From Kuafuiihalomonas sp050331295 (GTDB lineage: Bacteria > Myxococcota > Kuafuiibacteriia > Kuafuiibacteriales > Kuafuiibacteriaceae): a stretch of DNA of 64,000 bases. The position numbers and the translations under genes are program-made. The DNA lies in assembly GCA_050331295.1 (NCBI GenBank), contig JBHJGZ010000002.1, positions 310,001-374,000 of the forward strand. The letters run 5' to 3'. The notes under the pieces are model-generated. The model worked only from the letters and a program-made list of their open reading frames with translations. It searched no databases and had not been told where the DNA came from. Shown in pieces: positions 61,463-64,000 of the stretch (positions are counted from its first letter, which is position 1; every line of letters begins with the position of its first letter).

Positions 61463-62193
61463 CGTCTCCCGCTGCTCACGTCTCGCCCGAGCAGCATGGC
61501 CCCGATGCGACTGGAAGCGCCCGGGGCGAAGCCTTGGATGTCGGGGAACTGCTTTGGATTCCTGAACGTTCCGAAGATCATGTCGATCACGGGCAGGTCC
61601 GAATAATTGAAGCGATGGATGCCGCGAGCGTGGTGAAGCGCATGGGCTTCCGGCCGCTGAACGATGTAGCCGAGCCAACGCGGTGTGCGGAGGTTGGCGT
61701 GGGTGAAGAAGGCCATCAGGGAAGCGGCGAGATTCGCGAGCAGAGCAGCTTCGGGGACCAGACCGACGACCCACACCAAGCTGAGACTGCCGATGAACGT
61801 GAAGCCGATCATGTCCAGTGGACTGAAGATCATCGCGCTCCAGATGTCGTGCCGTTCCGAGCTGTGATGCATTTGGTGGAACCAGCGCCACAGCCAAGGC
61901 GACCGGTGGAGGCTGCGATGCCAGGCATAGATCCCCAACTCGAGGACCAGAAACCCGACCACTGCTCCTCCGGTCACGCCGAGATGAGTGAGATCCACCC
62001 ATCGATGCCGAGCCAAGATTTCATCCCACAGGAACGGGAGAGTGGACGACAGCCAGAAGTAGAGACCGAAGAAGGCGAGACCCCGGAGCCGCCAAAACGG
62101 AAGCTTCGGGAGCGTTCGGGCCGGGATGGCGGCATCGAGCAAGACCAGCAGGGCGTAGGCCCCGAACAGAATGTAAAGAACCAGATTTTCCAC
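61459..62193 (-). CDS. sterol desaturase / fatty acid hydroxylase family protein
   Basis: The 244-residue membrane di-iron oxygenase has the three histidine clusters HRSLH, HQMHH and HALHHARGIH and about four membrane segments. Such enzymes hydroxylate or desaturate fatty acids, sterols or carotenoids; the substrate is unknown. GTG at 62193 is chosen because a perfect AAGGAG lies seven bases upstream; ATG at 62217 is in frame but lies inside the leader hairpin and has no ribosome-binding site. The sequence YSDLPVIDMIFGTF is typical of bacterial members. Confidence 0.9.
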   Translation of the reverse strand: MENLVLYILFGAYALLVLLDAAIPARTLPKLPFWRLRGLAFFGLYFWLSSTLPFLWDEILARHRWVDLTHLGVTGGAVVGFLVLELGIYAWHRSLHRSPWLWRWFHQMHHSSERHDIWSAMIFSPLDMIGFTFIGSLSLVWVVGLVPEAALLANLAASLMAFFTHANLRTPRWLGYIVQRPEAHALHHARGIHRFNYSDLPVIDMIFGTFRNPKQFPDIQGFAPGASSRIGAMLLGRDVSSGRR

Positions 62194-62209
62194 AATAACA
62201 CTCCTTTCG

Positions 62210-62225
62210 GGCGACATCGGTCGCC
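62210..62225. promoter_or_regulatory. leader hairpin before the hydroxylase ribosome-binding site
   Basis: On the minus strand GGCGAC-CGAT-GTCGCC gives a perfect 6-bp stem with a four-base loop, ending three bases before AAGGAG. A stem so close to the ribosome-binding site could control translation. It also contains the ATG at 62217, another reason to prefer GTG 62193 as the start. Confidence 0.4.
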
Positions 62226-62274
62226 TCGATCGGGACTGCGTTCCGTGCAGCGGTGGAATCGTGCCCTCGAGCAA

Positions 62275-62287
62275 GGAACACTGTTCC
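62275..62287. promoter_or_regulatory. 13-base palindrome GGAAC-ACT-GTTCC upstream of the hydroxylase
   Basis: Perfect 5-base arms around ACT, in the non-coding region between the hydroxylase gene and the AraC remnant. It may be an operator, but short palindromes arise by chance in GC-rich DNA. Confidence 0.25.
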
Positions 62288-62347
62288 GCGGCACCGACCG
62301 CTCGATTCCCCCGAAACTGACGCGGTCGGCCCGAACCCGGGCGGTCC

Positions 62348-62479
62348 TCACGTGCCGCCTTGGCGGAACCTGCGACGGTAGGTCGCCGGCGGCGTGCCGT
62401 AGAGTCGCTGGAAGGCTCGGCTGAACGCTGCGTCCGACGGGTATCCGCATCCCTCCGCGATCTCGTGGAGGGCCGACAT
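62348..62479 (-). pseudogene. AraC-family C-terminal helix-turn-helix remnant
   Basis: The 43 codons starting at ATG 62479 read ALHEIAEGCGYPSDAAFSRA followed by FQRLYGTPPATYRRRFRQGG and a stop. This is the last half of an AraC DNA-binding domain (second helix-turn-helix and the GxxPxxYR end). In-frame sequence upstream has no AraC similarity, so the cupin domain and the first helix-turn-helix are gone. It is therefore a truncated gene, unlikely to work. A complete copy presumably regulated the nearby hydroxylase before the deletion. Confidence 0.65.
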
Positions 62480-62648
62480 GAACCCCCTTGGCCAGGCAGA
62501 ACGCTCCGTACAGCCGCAGGCAGATCGGGTCGCGCATTGCTTCGACGGTGAGCCGCCAAAGGCCTCCCGGGACCTCGTTGCCGGGAAACTTGATCAGCAC
62601 GACATGGACCGGGATGAAGAGGGCGAAGCCCACGCCGCTGGCGAGCAT
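62480..62648 (-). pseudogene. possible remnant of a small membrane protein gene
   Basis: In a different frame from the AraC remnant, sequence from ATG 62648 reads as a membrane helix (MLASGVGFALFIPVHVVLIKF) followed by GNEVPGGLWRLTVEAMRDP and CLRLYGAFCLAKGVHVG, which looks protein-like. The frame then runs into the AraC remnant without similarity. I suspect a deletion joined two gene ends here. The remaining bases to 62862 show no feature I can name. Confidence 0.3.
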
Positions 62649-62862
62649 GGTGCCGGATGCAAAGGTATTCTGGCCCTGTGAGTGACGGACTGCGCAGCCG
62701 AGGTCACAGGCCTCTCGATTGCCGGCTGTGTCCGCAAATGCCATCTACGCCGGCTACAGCCGTGAACGCTTTCTCGAGAACGGAGGTCCTGGCGGTCTGT
62801 AGGCGCGCCAAAGTTCGAAGGGAATGCTCTCCCGTCCAACTCGGTGCACGCGGGGTCGAAAG

Positions 62863-63225
62863 ATGAGACTTTGTATCAAGCGCATTCACGCGCCGCCGAC
62901 TCCGGAGGACGGCTTGCGCATCTTGGTGGACCGGCTTTGGCCCCGAGGCATCTCGAGGGACAGGGCCCGGATCGACCACTGGGCCAAGACGCTGGCGCCT
63001 TCGCGCGATTTGCGTCGCTGGTTCGATCATCGGCCGGAACGGTGGCCCGAGTTTCGACGCCGCTACTTCGCGGAGCTCGATCTCGTCCGGCCTGACCTGC
63101 AGGAATTGGCGACGCTTATCGGAAGAGGACCCGCCACGCTCTTGTTTGCGTCCAAGGAGGAGCGGATGAACAATGCATCGGCGCTTCGAGACGCGCTCCT
63201 CGATCCGGGCTTCTGGAAAGGATGA
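62863..63225 (+). CDS. DUF488 family protein
   Basis: The 120-residue protein shows the DUF488 pattern: IKRIHAPPTPEDGLRILVDRLWPRGISR, a WAKTLAPSRDLRRWFDH block with the conserved WF, RRYFAEL and the strand ATLLFASKEE before NNA. The family is widespread, cytoplasmic and of unknown function. ATG at 62863 begins the conserved part; the in-frame ATG at 62824 adds a 13-residue tail without conservation. The gene converges on the Nudix gene with eight bases between them. Confidence 0.88.
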   Translation: MRLCIKRIHAPPTPEDGLRILVDRLWPRGISRDRARIDHWAKTLAPSRDLRRWFDHRPERWPEFRRRYFAELDLVRPDLQELATLIGRGPATLLFASKEERMNNASALRDALLDPGFWKG

Positions 63226-63233
63226 CAGAGGGC

Positions 63234-63815
63234 CTAGGCGCGACCGGTGGACTCCAGGTGTCGAGCCGCGAAATGAAGCCCACAGATCACCAGAGCATGG
63301 GAGATCTTGCCGTTCATGACGAGGTCCAAGGCATCGGGCCACGGGGCGGTGACCAAGCGACAGCGTTCACTCCCATCGAATTCCGGCGCGTGCAGGCGGC
63401 GTGCTTCCAGAGCGAGGAACGTGAACGTCCGATTGGTCTGAATTGCCGGGTTCGGATGTACCACACCGATTTCCGACCAGCCTTCGCCCTCGAACCCGGT
63501 CTCTTCCCGGAGCTCGCGGCGTGCGGCTTCCAGTGGAGACTCGCCCGGATCAACCATTCCGCCCGGAATCTCCAGGGTGATGTGGTCGACTCCATGCCGA
63601 AACTGTTCGATCAGAATGAGTTGTCGGTCTTCGGTGAGGGCGACGACGTTCACCCAATCTGGAGCTTCGATGGCGACGAAGGTGCCCTGTTTTCCATCCG
63701 GATGATCCTCCGCCATCTGGCGTTCCGAAATGCCAAAGACTCGAGTTTCGAGCAGCTGCCTTCGGCTCTGCTCCCGCCACGAAGGGATGACGACGTTTTC
63801 GTGCTTCAATTTCAT
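63234..63815 (-). CDS. Nudix hydrolase, ADP-ribose pyrophosphatase-like
   Basis: The 193-residue Nudix enzyme has a perfect Nudix box GMVDPGESPLEAARRELREETGF, with the lead-in LILIEQFRHGVDHITLEIPG that marks the ADP-sugar pyrophosphatase group (YQxR/EIPAG). It would split ADP-ribose or a related sugar nucleotide. ATG at 63815 has GGAGA upstream and overlaps the stop of the gene behind it (ATGA); the frame runs on to 63917 but that stretch is the tail of the other gene in another frame. Confidence 0.92.
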   Translation of the reverse strand: MKLKHENVVIPSWREQSRRQLLETRVFGISERQMAEDHPDGKQGTFVAIEAPDWVNVVALTEDRQLILIEQFRHGVDHITLEIPGGMVDPGESPLEAARRELREETGFEGEGWSEIGVVHPNPAIQTNRTFTFLALEARRLHAPEFDGSERCRLVTAPWPDALDLVMNGKISHALVICGLHFAARHLESTGRA

Positions 63816-64000
63816 GATGAGCTCTCCGTCCAGAAGCGATCGAGGAGCTCCTTCATGTCTTCGTCTCGCATCGAAAAGTCCCGATCGAACCAGTTCCAGC
63901 CGGGGATCCATTTCCACCAGAAGACGCCCGCCACGAAATCATACTTTGGAAGCTCTTCCAGCGCGATTCGTGTCAGGCGATTGCGCAGCGCTCGCGCTTT
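63812..64000 (-). CDS. C-terminal end of a probable glycoside hydrolase (GH113-like), 5' end outside window
   Basis: Only the last 62 residues are visible: a helix (RNRLTRIALEELPKYD), the strand FVAGVFWWKWIPG and an ending FSMRDEDMKELLDRFW. A strand GxFWWxW near the C-terminus followed by an FSxRxKxxxELL helix is typical of GH113-type (mannanase-like) TIM barrels, where the tryptophans line the sugar site. The stop overlaps the Nudix ATG (ATGA), so the two are coupled. The call rests on a short stretch. Confidence 0.5.
   Translation of the reverse strand, partial: KARALRNRLTRIALEELPKYDFVAGVFWWKWIPGWNWFDRDFSMRDEDMKELLDRFWTESSS

Noticed and set aside
1..64000. tRNA, rRNA, CRISPR repeats, transposase or integrase genes, phage genes
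   Set aside because: None found: intergenic gaps are nearly all under 160 bases and no protein shows such domains.

Overview
The window is a 64 kb piece of a high-GC chromosome from a Gram-negative bacterium. The evidence is a TonB-dependent receptor, several lipoproteins and secreted periplasmic enzymes, a lipoprotein HtrA protease, an OmpH/Skp-like protein and an S46 dipeptidyl-peptidase. GTG starts are frequent and ATGA or TGATG stop/start overlaps are common. The NtrC-type regulator, the Spy/CpxP-like family, the Ski2-like helicase and the general gene mix make a myxobacterium-like (Myxococcota/deltaproteobacterial) host my best guess. This is inference; there is no rRNA or other marker here to settle it. 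I see no tRNA, rRNA, CRISPR array, prophage or insertion sequence, and coding density is very high.

Layout. Bases 1-5976 hold a putative metal-uptake operon: DUF4856 protein (partial), imelysin-like lipoprotein, HTTM/vitamin-K-carboxylase-like membrane protein and FecA-like TonB-dependent receptor. Bases 6038-11035 hold a sulfation module (APS kinase and a divergent sulfotransferase) with a nicotinamidase-like hydrolase, a YkuD L,D-transpeptidase and an unknown protein that looks distantly like a class I aminoacyl-tRNA synthetase. Bases 11059-15731 hold an AmpG-like transporter, a Ski2-like helicase and a class III sirtuin. Bases 15767-25081 hold proBA, a three-gene ABC exporter, an MPPED-type metallophosphoesterase, proC and a THUMP rRNA methyltransferase.

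Bases 25160-29286 hold an mrfA-mrfB DNA repair pair preceded by a perfect palindrome. An MFS transporter follows, then a tight YkgJ-Hsp70-ChaC operon (30669-33405), a bestrophin-like channel and a Spy-like protein. Bases 35145-39969 are a fatty-acid beta-oxidation operon (fadB-like, fadA) that ends with a lactate-2-monooxygenase-like flavoenzyme. Then come a potassium channel, two unknown exported/membrane proteins, a thiopurine methyltransferase, an HNH nuclease, the HtrA lipoprotein and a phytase-like/Nudix/ABC-F operon.

Bases 48802-55878 hold RlmN, a long bimodular-type dCTP deaminase, an HDOD protein, an NtrC-type regulator and UvrD helicase. Bases 55875-60280 are mostly envelope proteins: a duplicated OmpH-like protein, a TPR-retropepsin, a small zinc-ribbon-like membrane protein and a DPP11-like S46 peptidase. 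The last part has a cysteine synthase, a fatty acid hydroxylase with an unusual leader hairpin, a decayed AraC remnant, a DUF488 protein, a Nudix ADP-sugar hydrolase and the tail of a probable glycoside hydrolase.

The themes that join genes are sulfur handling (cysC, sulfotransferase, cysteine synthase, ChaC), proline synthesis (proB, proA, proC), DNA repair (mrfAB, uvrD, HNH, dCTP deaminase) and envelope proteolysis (HtrA, retropepsin, S46). The best candidates for undescribed biology are the HTTM-imelysin-receptor operon, the tRNA-synthetase-like orphan and the YkgJ-Hsp70-ChaC operon.
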